A stretch of DNA of 40,831 nt from JBAZDV01 sp041669745 (GCA_041669745.1 JBAYAO010000001.1:1-40831), one strand, 5' to 3'; positions 7,592 to 15,773 are shown, numbered from the stretch's first letter. Notes: generated from the sequence alone by a model not told the origin. Made by a program: numbers and translations.

Positions 7592-8620
7592 ATGAGTGAA
7601 ATTACACCTAGGGAAAGGTTCTTCAAAGCAATGAAGTGTGAAAAGGTCGACAGACCGCCGGTATGCGGTATGACCACGACAGGCACGACTGAACTCATGG
7701 ATCATGTGGATGCCTACTGGCCTGAGGCCCATACGGATGCGAGGAAGATGGCCAAGATCGCATTGGGCGTATATGATTTTCTGGGACTGGAATCCGTCAG
7801 AGTGCCATACTGCCTTACCTACGAGGCAGAGGCACTGGGATGCACCGTGAATCTCGGTAAGAAGAATTCCACGCCGATGGTCAAGAACAGTCCGTTCAAA
7901 GCGGACCCGGATGCCAAATTGGAAATGATGGATGAGAAGGCGATGCTCAAAGTTCCGCGCAACAAGGTCATAGTCGATGCGGTCAATATCATAATAAAAG
8001 AGAGGAAGGCCGATCTCCCGACATTGCTGGGGGTGACAGGACCATTTACGATCGCAGGACATCTGGCAGGTACGGAGAATCTCGTATTGTGGACGATAAC
8101 GGAGCCGGACAGTGCAAAGAGATTCATATCGTTTGCTACGGACTATGAGAAGATGTGGCTGAAATACGTGGAGACACTGGGTGTAGACAGCATTCAGATG
8201 AGTGAACCATCGGCATCGTACGATATGATCTCCCCGGAGATGTTCGATGAATTCGCACTTCCGTCCCTGAAGAACGTCTATAAACCGCTCAGGAAAACCA
8301 TGAAGATCCTGCATATTTGCGGAAACATGCTGCCGATGCTTGATCACATGGTCGCGTCGGGAGCAACCGCGTTGAGCGTCGAGGAGAAGACGGACCCGTT
8401 CGTGGCAGTGAAGAAGGTCAACAAACGTGCGGCACTCGTCGGTAACGTCGGTGTCGTGAGGCCTCTCCTGCAGGGAACACCGAAGGATGTGGCGGATTCG
8501 ACGGTCCGCAGCATCGAAGCGGGATTCAACATAATCTCCGCAGGATGCGGTCTTTCGGCACTGATCAGCACCGAGAACATTCATGCAATGGTCGATACCG
8601 CGAAGAATTGGAAATATTGA
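7592..8620 (+). CDS. Methylcobamide:coenzyme M methyltransferase family (MtaA/MtbA-like)
   Basis: 342 residues of the uroporphyrinogen decarboxylase fold. The zinc ligands of MtaA/MtbA are in place: H241-x-C243 in LHICGN and C319 in SAGCGL. The family moves a methyl group from a methylated corrinoid protein to coenzyme M, the last step before methyl-CoM reductase. The ribosome site GGAGGTGA fits ATG 7592 (spacing 8); ATG 7589 immediately before is possible. No corrinoid protein or substrate-specific MtxB gene lies beside it. It shares an operator palindrome with the MFS transporter at 9476, suggesting joint control with substrate uptake. Whether it serves methanol, methylamines or another methylated compound cannot be told from the sequence. 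Confidence 0.85.
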   Translation: MSEITPRERFFKAMKCEKVDRPPVCGMTTTGTTELMDHVDAYWPEAHTDARKMAKIALGVYDFLGLESVRVPYCLTYEAEALGCTVNLGKKNSTPMVKNSPFKADPDAKLEMMDEKAMLKVPRNKVIVDAVNIIIKERKADLPTLLGVTGPFTIAGHLAGTENLVLWTITEPDSAKRFISFATDYEKMWLKYVETLGVDSIQMSEPSASYDMISPEMFDEFALPSLKNVYKPLRKTMKILHICGNMLPMLDHMVASGATALSVEEKTDPFVAVKKVNKRAALVGNVGVVRPLLQGTPKDVADSTVRSIEAGFNIISAGCGLSALISTENIHAMVDTAKNWKY

Positions 8621-8654
8621 CTGAAATCGGTCCTATCGGTCCATAAACCATTTA

Positions 8655-9344
8655 TCATCTTTTGTGTTCTTTGATCATGTTCCTGTTGAAGCTCAGATAG
8701 TTTGTTATGATCTTGCATTCGGCATTCCTCATCAACACGCTCAGGGTGGATTTGGAGCAGTGGGTCAACTTACAGAGTCCTTCGAGAGTGACACTTCTGG
8801 GTATGTCGTAGTATCCTTTTTCGTAAGCGATTCTGAGGCAATTCTCCTGTTTCTCTGTCAACACGGATTCCAGGTCCATATTGGACGTGGACAGTGTCTT
8901 CACGCCATAGCCTTCAGATCTCATCCTCATTATCAGATTGCGTATGTATGTGCTGTTCGGACCGATGATCGTCCATTCTATGTCATCATCAGAGATCGGT
9001 ATCGCAGATGTCAGGAAGCATCCGGATTCCGACAGAATACCGGCCAACATGCAGTTGTTATTCGTCACCATCGCCATGTACTGTTGATTTGAGATCTTCA
9101 TGATTTCGCATTCACCGAAAATACAGGATGGGGATGATGTATCGGTCATGTCCGTATGTTCTCCTTTCATATCCGTGATCCGGATCATGGAGCACCCTGT
9201 ACCTTTAGAGAGGAAAGAACATTGTATTATCTCCACTCTTATCCCTATATCATTGAATTGGATGGGAAGAAGCATATGACACGGGTGACCGTCCGGTGTC
9301 TTGCCGTTGATTCTCCTATCGATCAAAAGTCTCGAGCACTGCAT
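8655..9344 (-). CDS. HTH_10 (bacterio-opsin activator type) transcriptional regulator
   Basis: 229 residues. The C-terminus (about 165-220) is a typical HTH_10 domain: LTEKQ, AYEKGYYDIPR, then the recognition segment KSTLSVLMRNAECK. The N-terminal part is a poorly conserved sensor region rich in cysteine and methionine, of the kind fused to HTH_10 in archaea. TTATAACG on the minus strand (9371-9378) is about 30 bp from this ATG, supporting an almost leaderless start; ATG at 9275 is an alternative. The palindrome at 9388-9399 lies just upstream of this TATA and of the divergent transporter's TATA, so it may control itself, the transporter and the MtaA/MtbA-like gene. The target assignment is inference. 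Confidence 0.82.
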   Translation of the reverse strand: MQCSRLLIDRRINGKTPDGHPCHMLLPIQFNDIGIRVEIIQCSFLSKGTGCSMIRITDMKGEHTDMTDTSSPSCIFGECEIMKISNQQYMAMVTNNNCMLAGILSESGCFLTSAIPISDDDIEWTIIGPNSTYIRNLIMRMRSEGYGVKTLSTSNMDLESVLTEKQENCLRIAYEKGYYDIPRSVTLEGLCKLTHCSKSTLSVLMRNAECKIITNYLSFNRNMIKEHKR

Positions 9345-9387
9345 ATCCGTGAGGAAAAGAGACGATGTGGCGTTATAATGATATTCT

Positions 9388-9399
9388 CGAACATGTTCG
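9388..9399. promoter_or_regulatory. Palindromic operator candidate between divergent regulator and MFS genes
   Basis: Perfect 12-bp palindrome CGAACATGTTCG, identical to the core at 7508-7519. Downstream contexts also resemble each other (TGATTTCATTTAT and TGAATTTCCTTTTAT), placing the TATA-like element at nearly the same distance. On the other side the minus-strand TTATAACG of the regulator gene begins about 10 bp away, so one site could serve both divergent promoters. Confidence 0.65.
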
Positions 9400-9475
9400 T
9401 GAATTTCCTTTTATGTTGTTAATCTCATGGGAGAACCAGGTTGATTTCGAAGTCTTTGCCCGACGGAGGAATCAA

Positions 9476-10771
9476 ATGACAATCGATCCTACAAAAAAGA
9501 GCAAGGTACTCAGGTACCGGTGGCTGATCTTCGGAGTGTTAGCGCTGGCTTATTTCTTCGTGTATTTCCACAGAACGACGGGCGGTGGCATATCTGATAC
9601 GATCCAGGAGTATTTCGGAGTCGGCACGGCATCCGTGGCACTATTGGCGTCCGCATATCTCTACGCGTATACGCTGATGCAGCTGCCAAGCGGTGTTCTG
9701 ACGGACAAATTGGGTCCCAGAAAGGCCGCTACGACCTTCATATTCGTGATCGCGCTCGGTTCGATATTGAGTGCGTACGCTGCGATGATAAACGATTTCA
9801 ATCTTATGGTCGCAGGCAAATTCCTGATAGGCATCGGTGCGGCCGTCGTCTACATACCCATAATGAAGATCCTGGCTGTCTGGTACAGGAAGAACGAGTT
9901 CGCATCGCTCAGCGGGATACTGCTTTTGGTGGGTAATGTCGGAGGTATCGCCGCGGCAACGCCGATGATCATGATGGTCGATTCATTGGGGCTTCAGAAC
10001 ACATATTTCGTACTGGCCGGCATCACCGTTCTCATAGCTTTACTGTGTTGGCTGATAGTCAGGAACCATCCCAGTGAAAAAGGCCTTCCGAGCATAGAGG
10101 AGATCGTCTCGGAGGAGACGGGAGAGCCGATCAGGGAATCCACATCTTCGAAGGTCCCGATGGTCAAGGCACTAAAGGACACGTTCGGAAGCGGAAGGAA
10201 ATTCTGGCCGCTCGCAATATGGTTCTTCTTCATGTACGGTACGATAATGCTTTGGCAGGCCTCACAGGCCGGATCATTCTATGGCAACGTCTACGGATTC
10301 ACAAAGTCGCAATACGGTCTCCTGATAACGATGGTCGGTGTCGGAATGGTCATAGGATGTCCGCTTGCCGGTGTACTCTCGGATAAGGTAATCCATTCCA
10401 GGAAGAAGGTCATCGAGATCGGTACGGTGATATACACCCTGATATGGGCGTTGATATGGCTGACGGCCGGGGATCTGGATTCGTGGTCGGTCAACATGGT
10501 CGTCAATTTCGCATTCGGATTCTTCGGAGGTTTCTTCGTGGTGTCCTATGCTCAGATCAAGGAGCTGTTCCCGATCGCCATGGCGGGGACATCCACTGCG
10601 GCACTGAATGTGTTTCCTTTTGCAGGAGGTGCGATATTGATCACGTTGGCGGGTTTCATAGTAAGCGACAAGACACTCGCGCAATACCAGGAGCTTTGGA
10701 TGCTGGCATTTGTCTGCATGCTGATCGCGACGGTCTGTGCGTTCCTGTCGGTGGAGAGAACAAAGGAGTGA
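9476..10771 (+). CDS. Major facilitator superfamily transporter
   Basis: 431 residues with about 12 predicted membrane segments. The loop between segments 2 and 3 has the MFS signature (GVLTDKLGPRKA), and a long hydrophilic loop near 225-245 separates the two halves. It resembles organic-anion/oxalate-formate type carriers, but the substrate is not determined. The frame is open upstream to 9365, but ATG 9476 has a ribosome site GGAGG six bases before it, and the upstream part covers the TATA box and operator. The shared palindrome with the MtaA/MtbA-like gene suggests uptake of a methyl donor or related compound. A hairpin terminator follows 50 bp downstream. Confidence 0.85.
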   Translation: MTIDPTKKSKVLRYRWLIFGVLALAYFFVYFHRTTGGGISDTIQEYFGVGTASVALLASAYLYAYTLMQLPSGVLTDKLGPRKAATTFIFVIALGSILSAYAAMINDFNLMVAGKFLIGIGAAVVYIPIMKILAVWYRKNEFASLSGILLLVGNVGGIAAATPMIMMVDSLGLQNTYFVLAGITVLIALLCWLIVRNHPSEKGLPSIEEIVSEETGEPIRESTSSKVPMVKALKDTFGSGRKFWPLAIWFFFMYGTIMLWQASQAGSFYGNVYGFTKSQYGLLITMVGVGMVIGCPLAGVLSDKVIHSRKKVIEIGTVIYTLIWALIWLTAGDLDSWSVNMVVNFAFGFFGGFFVVSYAQIKELFPIAMAGTSTAALNVFPFAGGAILITLAGFIVSDKTLAQYQELWMLAFVCMLIATVCAFLSVERTKE

Positions 10772-10805
10772 GGGAAGGATAAAATCAGACGTGTTAATCC
10801 TCAAA

Positions 10806-10817
10806 CCGTTTAAACGG
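10806..10817. repeat. 12-bp palindrome CCGTTTAAACGG
   Basis: A perfect palindrome in the spacer after the MFS gene, four bases before the hairpin at 10822. I see no second copy and no TATA box beside it. It may simply be a weak stem preceding the terminator. Confidence 0.35.
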
Positions 10818-10821
10818 AGGG

Positions 10822-10851
10822 CGGCGGTCATCACGACCGCCGTTCCTTTTT
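10822..10851 (+). terminator. Hairpin terminator after the MFS gene
   Basis: A perfect 8-bp GC-rich stem (CGGCGGTC/GACCGCCG, 10822-10829 and 10835-10842) with the loop ATCAC is followed on the plus strand by TTCCTTTTT. This resembles an intrinsic terminator. It lies between the end of the MFS gene and the 3' end of the convergent small zinc-finger gene, so the stem could act on both transcripts, though the T-run is only on the plus side. Confidence 0.7.
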
Positions 10852-10871
10852 CATTACTGGTCGGGACAGGA

Positions 10872-11060
10872 TCAAAGGAGGTCGTCGGGGATGATGGGTT
10901 TGCCTTCCGCCTTCCTCTTCATATGTCCGCCGGGTCCGCCCCGTTCTATCCTGGCCTTTTCAATGCACTCGGGGTCGTCGCATACGAACGCGGCAAAGAC
11001 GAAATTGGTCGATTTCTTGCCGCAGAACTGACATTTGTAATCGTCGAAATCTATCGCCAT
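10872..11060 (-). CDS. Small zinc-finger-like protein
   Basis: 62 residues. Two cysteine pairs, C10-x2-C13 and C27-x4-C32, suggest one bound zinc. The remainder is charged and ends in a basic and proline-containing tail. I do not recognise the family by name. It is convergent with the MFS gene and divergent from the DUF6951-like gene. The regular cysteine pattern and non-overlap with any other gene support it as real; the role is unknown. Confidence 0.6.
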   Translation of the reverse strand: MAIDFDDYKCQFCGKKSTNFVFAAFVCDDPECIEKARIERGGPGGHMKRKAEGKPIIPDDLL

Positions 11061-11143
11061 GATGACCTTGATCGACTATGTCCGATTAATCTTTTGTCAT
11101 AGGATATTAGTATCAAGGACCGCGATGACGGCAAGCGATAATC

Positions 11144-11479
11144 ATGGCCGTTGTCGTTGTCAAGATGAAATTTTGCAATAAGACGCATAAGATAACCGTA
11201 AAACAGAAGGACGACGGCGATTTCTCGCTCCATATAGCGACGGATTGCCCTGATGTGAAGGATTATGCAAAGAGTCTAGGGGACACACTGACCATGGACG
11301 ATCTTACGGATTTCTCGACCAGCAGGATCTTCGATTTCGAGAACTGCAAAACGATAACGATGACGTGCCTGGCACCCAACGGTGTCATAAATGCTGCATG
11401 GTTGGAAGCGGGTATGCTGTCGAAATCGCGTGCCAAAGAGGTCGGTGAGAACGTGGTGAGTTTCGAGAAGGTGGAGTGA
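11144..11479 (+). CDS. DUF6951-like conserved hypothetical protein
   Basis: 111 residues. Cysteines at 11, 35, 68 and 75 and the segment CLAPNGVINAAWLEAGM match my recollection of DUF6951 (a CPxP-type motif followed by an alpha-helical end). No catalytic motif is evident; the cysteines could bind metal or an Fe-S cluster. It is the first gene of a three-gene run: its TGA overlaps the ATG of the next small gene. It also overlaps nothing on the other strand. Confidence 0.65.
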   Translation: MAVVVVKMKFCNKTHKITVKQKDDGDFSLHIATDCPDVKDYAKSLGDTLTMDDLTDFSTSRIFDFENCKTITMTCLAPNGVINAAWLEAGMLSKSRAKEVGENVVSFEKVE

Positions 11480-11667
11480 TGGAAGGGAGGAAGCGATGCC
11501 TCTGGCATGCAGCAGACGGAAGATGCGCCTGTTGTAAGGCGAAGCGTATTCGTCTCGATGTTCTGAAACTACCTGACTACGAGGTATGCGTGGCAGATAG
11601 GGATTATCCCACGTGTGAGTTCTTTAAGGAAAAGCCCGTTGTACCGAAGGATGAACATGGATCCTGA
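11479..11667 (+). CDS. Small cysteine-rich protein
   Basis: 62 residues with six cysteines (7, 16, 18, 19, 37, 46), likely binding zinc or an Fe-S cluster. The start ATG overlaps the preceding stop as TGATG; a GTG three bases earlier is also in frame. It ends 11 bp inside the next gene. Tight coupling on both sides supports it as a real member of the DUF6951-HEAT run. The family is not recognised. Confidence 0.6.
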   Translation: MEGRKRCLWHAADGRCACCKAKRIRLDVLKLPDYEVCVADRDYPTCEFFKEKPVVPKDEHGS

Positions 11668-12133
11668 CACAGAGAAATGGCTTGCAGACCTTGAAGATGA
11701 TCTCAGGAAGAAGAAAGACCGTTCCGACGTATTGGACGAGCTGTTCCAGCTGACATTCATGGGCGATGCGGAGATAAGGCAGAAAGCATCATGGTGTGTT
11801 GCGAAGATGGGTCAGAACAAGGTCTCCGACATGCATATCCTGGACATACTGGTGCCTTTGGCTGACGATGAGGACGATACCGTCCGTGAGAATGTCGCAT
11901 GGGGAATCGGCGAGGTGACCGGCGCAGGGATAGGCGACGAACGTTCCATAGAAACGATCGTCAGACTTCTGGATGACGATATCACCGACGTCAGGGGAAT
12001 GGCAGCATGGGCTGCGGGACGTTTGAAACATAAGCTTAAACTTACGAGCAAGCATCTCGACGCAAAACTTACGTCTATGTCCGAGGATCCGTCGGAATTC
12101 GTAAGGAAGTCCGTATCGTTCGCACTGGAATGA
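11657..12133 (+). CDS. HEAT-repeat (PBS lyase type) protein
   Basis: 158 residues made of short helical repeats with the HEAT/PBS-lyase pattern: DAEIRQKASWCVAKMG, DTVRENVAWGIGEV, DVRGMAAWAAGRL and EFVRKSVSFAL. Such proteins are usually binding scaffolds rather than lyases in archaea. ATG 11657 has GAAGG six bases upstream; ATG 11651 is an alternative. It overlaps the preceding cysteine-rich gene, so it probably acts with it. No enzyme activity should be assumed. Confidence 0.8.
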   Translation: MDPDTEKWLADLEDDLRKKKDRSDVLDELFQLTFMGDAEIRQKASWCVAKMGQNKVSDMHILDILVPLADDEDDTVRENVAWGIGEVTGAGIGDERSIETIVRLLDDDITDVRGMAAWAAGRLKHKLKLTSKHLDAKLTSMSEDPSEFVRKSVSFALE

Positions 12134-12169
12134 GAAAAGGTTATTTCTGCTGATGCGGTGACGTATTCT

Positions 12170-13132
12170 ATGATCGAATACGCGAACGAGAGAATATCCG
12201 CGTTCAGGAAGATCAATCTGGTCTTCAGGTTCAGCTACACTCTTCCATTTCTCATGGCATCGATGTGCGGTGTCCTGTTCGCTTTGCCGTATGGTCCGCC
12301 TGTATATGTGGCCATTCTTATACCGGCTGTCGTGTTGATCCTTGCGGTGTTCGTAAATTTCTCCAACGATTATTTCGATCACGGTTCGGGGGTCGACATG
12401 ATGAGATTCGAGGCCGTGAAGGAGGAAATGACGGATGACAGGATGTTGAGAAAACTCTACTGGGAAGGAAACCAGTTCGATACAGGAATGGTCAGCGAAA
12501 GACAAGGCAGGATGGTGATGACCGTACTTGCGGCCGTGGCCGTTCTTATGTCCGTCCCAGTGATCATATACGGCGGTCGAGAGGTCGTTCTCTTCGGAAT
12601 GATCGGTCTTTTCATCACATATTTCTACACCGCACCACCAATCAATCTGGGTGCAAGGGGACTGGGAGAACTGGCCGTGGGAATCTCGTTTTTCATGATG
12701 GTACTCTGTTCGTTCTACGTACTGACAGGAACATACACGTCAGAGATCGTTCTGTTCTCCTTGGCAGTCGGTATGATAGTGGGATTGATGCGTATGGTGG
12801 ATTCCATGTCCGCTCAGGATGCGCACATCAGGAACCACGAGATGAGCATTTCCGTATATCTCGGCATAGACGGGACGATACCTGTGATAAAGACGGTGAT
12901 AGTAACAGCGTACATGATTTTCGTCTGTCTGATCTATTTCAATCTCCTGTATGCGCTCCTGTTGCTGACGGTACCTATTATGATGAAGGCGTGGAGGATC
13001 ATGAGCGAAAAGGAGTTCAGGTGGGAATTCAAGGCCATTCCGTATTTCTTCGGTCTGTCTGTGTTCACGGAGGCATTGTTCATCGTCGTCACACTCATCA
13101 CGGTGTCGTTAGGCGGGCCGGTCCTTCTGTGA
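12170..13132 (+). CDS. UbiA-family prenyltransferase
   Basis: 320 residues, about eight or nine membrane segments. The first aspartate-rich motif is N66-D-Y-F-D70 with D76, and the loop YFYTAPPINLGARGLGELAVG is characteristic of the MenA-like branch. The second motif region around DSMSAQDAH is less standard. The family transfers a polyprenyl chain onto an aromatic acceptor in the membrane. In a methanogen the product could be a lipid-soluble electron carrier or another prenylated compound; nothing here settles it. GTG 12158 lies upstream in frame, but ATG 12170 is preferred. Its stop directly abuts the stop of the convergent radical SAM gene (TGATCA). Confidence 0.85.
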   Translation: MIEYANERISAFRKINLVFRFSYTLPFLMASMCGVLFALPYGPPVYVAILIPAVVLILAVFVNFSNDYFDHGSGVDMMRFEAVKEEMTDDRMLRKLYWEGNQFDTGMVSERQGRMVMTVLAAVAVLMSVPVIIYGGREVVLFGMIGLFITYFYTAPPINLGARGLGELAVGISFFMMVLCSFYVLTGTYTSEIVLFSLAVGMIVGLMRMVDSMSAQDAHIRNHEMSISVYLGIDGTIPVIKTVIVTAYMIFVCLIYFNLLYALLLLTVPIMMKAWRIMSEKEFRWEFKAIPYFFGLSVFTEALFIVVTLITVSLGGPVLL

Positions 13133-14059
13133 TCATTTCGACATCGCGAAGATGGACGACATCTCCATTATGGTGGACGGACTTCCCTTGTCGACCAAGT
13201 AATACTCCCTCACAGCTGCGTAACCGCAGTGTCTGCAGGAATCAGTACCTGTCATCGGGCATCCCGATACGTGCATCCCGTCGGGCAGAACGAAAGCGGA
13301 CACGTATCTCGGACATCTTCCGTCCCAATCCTCGGTCGTCATCAGTTTCAGTCCTTTTCTTGAATTGAGGATCGGGAAACCTTCGTCCTTTAGCGTTCGG
13401 ATCTCCTCAACGGCCTTCTCCTTTTCTTCGATCGATGGCATTAGCTCGTACGGCGGAGGGGTGATGAAATTGTACACTATTCCGGAGAGCGCCGGATGAT
13501 CCCTGACGATCTGTGCCGTTTCACGTATGGATTCCAGATTTCCCTTCTGGAGGACCATGTTGGCGTAAACGGTGCCGTCGAAATTCAACCCATCGACGGT
13601 ATCCATGAGCTTATCGAACGTACCTTCTCCACGGACGAAATCGTGAATCTCCTTTGGGCCGTCAAGGCTTACCGAGATGACATCCGAATTCGTGAATATC
13701 CTGCCGGTGGTTCCGTTCGTCGTGTATCCTACATTGAAATAGCCCATCTCCTTGGCGGCATCGATCACATCCCCGAGGTCCTTATCGCCGTCCCTCCAGA
13801 GTGTCGTTTCACCGCCCTCGAAATAGACGATCTTCGTTCCCTGGTCGTGGCGCATCCTCATATCCTCGACTATGTCGTCATAGGAAAGGGAGACCCTCTT
13901 CTCAGGGAACGCTTCGAGCATCCCCGCGATCGCGCAATGTCTGCATCTCAGGTTACATCCGTAGTGGATGCACATCGTGTTAACCAACGGTACCCTTTTT
14001 CCAAGTTTTGCCAGTATCCACCATTTGGCGTAACCGAAGAATTGGGACGTCGTGCTCAT
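13133..14059 (-). CDS. Radical SAM protein with C-terminal cysteine cluster
   Basis: 308 residues. The cluster-binding motif is C35-x3-C39-x2-C42 in GCNLRCRHC, followed by the FEGGE SAM-binding motif and SLDG. Further cysteines near the C-terminus (CPRY, GCPM, SCRHC) suggest an auxiliary cluster, as in SPASM-like or HpnH-like enzymes. The frame is open to 14167, but TATA box TTTATATC at 14080-14087 stands about 25 bp from ATG 14059, giving a leaderless transcript with the better N-terminus. The substrate is unknown. It faces the UbiA gene with no spacer. Confidence 0.85.
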   Translation of the reverse strand: MSTTSQFFGYAKWWILAKLGKRVPLVNTMCIHYGCNLRCRHCAIAGMLEAFPEKRVSLSYDDIVEDMRMRHDQGTKIVYFEGGETTLWRDGDKDLGDVIDAAKEMGYFNVGYTTNGTTGRIFTNSDVISVSLDGPKEIHDFVRGEGTFDKLMDTVDGLNFDGTVYANMVLQKGNLESIRETAQIVRDHPALSGIVYNFITPPPYELMPSIEEKEKAVEEIRTLKDEGFPILNSRKGLKLMTTEDWDGRCPRYVSAFVLPDGMHVSGCPMTGTDSCRHCGYAAVREYYLVDKGSPSTIMEMSSIFAMSK

Positions 14060-14079
14060 AGTTGCGGAACGGCAAGACG

Positions 14080-14087
14080 ATATAAAG
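14080..14087 (-). promoter_or_regulatory. TATA box of the radical SAM gene
   Basis: On the minus strand the sequence reads CTTTATATCG, a near-consensus archaeal TATA box, about 25 bp before ATG 14059. It decides the start codon and implies an mRNA with almost no leader. Confidence 0.7.
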
Positions 14088-14349
14088 AAATTCTCCAGTC
14101 CTGCCCGGGGAATATAATGGCGGTGGGCCAGCCGGAACAGCGCATCGCACAAGTCAGATGATAACATTTTGAAGTAAGTTTTCAGGAGGTCTGTATAAGT
14201 CAGTCACTCGACTACTTTCATTTTTTTCCAACTGCTGTTGGTCGTGTGTTAATTCTCACAAAATGCAATCATGCGATAAAAGGTATCCACGGGTAATATA
14301 CTTGTGAACAGTAGATGGATGTCATCCTTTTACCATGTATGGTCTCAGA
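14088..14349. other. AT-rich intergenic stretch with no gene seen
   Basis: About 260 bp between the radical SAM promoter and the 3' end of the next gene. It is richer in A+T than the surrounding core, includes a T-run and the small stem CCAAC-TGCT-GTTGG, and has no open frame with a plausible start. I see no RNA gene in it. Confidence 0.5.
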
Positions 14350-15150
14350 TCATTTTTCCCAATACATCGTGGCAACGGTTGCGTTGATCTGATCGGATAT
14401 TATGCCATCCCTGACCAGAGACCTCAGGTATTCCTTAACGTCGGCGGTTTCGCTTTCGCTAATCTGTTTTTCTGTCATTATCCTCCCAAGATAGTACGAA
14501 CATGCATCCTCAAATGACTGATTCATGGGCCAGGTCTGTTTTTCGTAATGGAGTTTCGGTGAATAGCCTTTATGCAGAAGTATGTCGAGCATATACGAAA
14601 AGTTGCTGTCGCAGCTCGTGCCCTTTATATTGCAATCAGTCATCTCCTGAATCTGCTGCATGACCGGCTCAACCATCCTGATCGGACTGCAGACCGCACA
14701 GAACCGTCTTGATGCGTCATTGAACTTCTCGAAAGTATCGACATCGCAGATGGCCGGTGTATTGTGTGCAAACACCAGATCGTAACGCTCTCTCATTCCC
14801 TTCTGTGCGAGATCAACGGTATTCCAGTCCATCAGTTCAAAGGAGATGTTATCCATATTGGACTCCCCTATCATTCTGTTCCCGTGAGCAATCATCTTCG
14901 GGGCTATATCAAGTCCCGTTACCGTGTGAACTCCTTCGGCGAGTGCGATCGAATAAATGCCCACACCGCAACCGATGTCCAGTACGTCAAAGTTCTTATC
15001 GAGCATGTGCTCCTGTTCCAAAAGTTTCAGAAAATCATCATATATGTGATGATAGGTCGGATCCTCCGCCTGCGAATCCCATAAACGCACATCTGTTTCA
15101 ACGTCTCTGTTTTTTATTGCCCAGTTTTTTCTTATATCTTCGATTTTCAA
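14350..15150 (-). CDS. Class I SAM-dependent methyltransferase
   Basis: 266 residues from TTG 15150, or 274 from TTG 15174. I prefer TTG 15150 because AGGAG lies nine bases upstream and the preceding gene stops just before it (TGATTTG). SAM motif I is VLDIGCGVGIYS, motif II TGLDIAP, and DLVFAHNTPAI is motif IV. The C-terminal half is long and helical, with several cysteines, and is not recognised. The substrate is unknown. It appears translationally coupled to the small unknown gene upstream and lies in an AT-richer stretch bounded by tRNA-Val. Confidence 0.8.
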   Translation of the reverse strand: MKIEDIRKNWAIKNRDVETDVRLWDSQAEDPTYHHIYDDFLKLLEQEHMLDKNFDVLDIGCGVGIYSIALAEGVHTVTGLDIAPKMIAHGNRMIGESNMDNISFELMDWNTVDLAQKGMRERYDLVFAHNTPAICDVDTFEKFNDASRRFCAVCSPIRMVEPVMQQIQEMTDCNIKGTSCDSNFSYMLDILLHKGYSPKLHYEKQTWPMNQSFEDACSYYLGRIMTEKQISESETADVKEYLRSLVRDGIISDQINATVATMYWEK

Positions 15151-15151
15151 A

Positions 15152-15532
15152 TCAATCAACTCCTGTATGTTCAATACAACGAGACAGCGTCCTTACGATT
15201 GAATCTGATCCATCAGTCCTTTGTATGGTCGGATTCCACGCAGAAAATGCCGGTTGGCAACCGATGGAATAAGAATGTCCATCAGCGTTGATAAGAAGCG
15301 GTTCGATTCGATCTTCAGGCGTATCGACGGTAGCGATGCGTTCCGGATGGATTGGACCCCTGATGATATCGATTGCAGGTATCAGCGGAACGTCAGATGG
15401 AAGGCTTTTTGTTTTTTCGGTCGGTTTTTCTTCCTGCTCCTTAAAAATATTGCCAACGGAAGGTGTCTCTTTTTTCTTCATTGTATGTTTCATAGATTCA
15501 AATCTGTATGAGATGGTTCTTCCATGCATCAT
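15152..15532 (-). CDS. Hypothetical protein, coupled to the methyltransferase
   Basis: 126 residues from ATG 15532; ATGs at 15493 and 15481 are in frame too. The N-terminal half is lysine- and glutamate-rich and looks unstructured; the C-terminal half has a motif SIGCQPAFSAWNP that I cannot place. A TATA-like ATATTTAATTC lies about 25 bp upstream of 15532, and its stop is followed at once by the TTG start of the methyltransferase, with that gene's ribosome site inside its last codons. This favours a real gene, but it could also be a remnant of a longer protein. Confidence 0.45.
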   Translation of the reverse strand: MMHGRTISYRFESMKHTMKKKETPSVGNIFKEQEEKPTEKTKSLPSDVPLIPAIDIIRGPIHPERIATVDTPEDRIEPLLINADGHSYSIGCQPAFSAWNPTIQRTDGSDSIVRTLSRCIEHTGVD

Positions 15533-15773
15533 CGAATCATACGTATATGAATTAAATATGATAATACTTTCTGACGAAAAGTGTTACTATAGCACAACTA
15601 CATTTACAGCTACATTTCTCCTGTAAGATAAGAACGATGGGCTGAATCAGGATAGCGCGCAGACCAGGTCAAATGATAAAATGTTAAGACCGACGTATTG
15701 GCATCGTGAAAATGTCAATCATTATGGCGCGCATGCAACACGAGTCCAAAAACACTCGTCTGGATGGGAGATG

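Noticed and set aside
7529..8584. Long open frame on the minus strand opposite the MtaA/MtbA-like gene
   Set aside because: It mirrors the coding frame of a clearly recognised enzyme, has an arginine- and histidine-rich translation with no family likeness, and covers the promoter and operator region.
14350..15532. Amber (pyrrolysine) readthrough joining the small gene and the methyltransferase
   Set aside because: The stop between them is TGA and the frames differ, so no TAG readthrough is involved; no gene in the window ends or continues at TAG.
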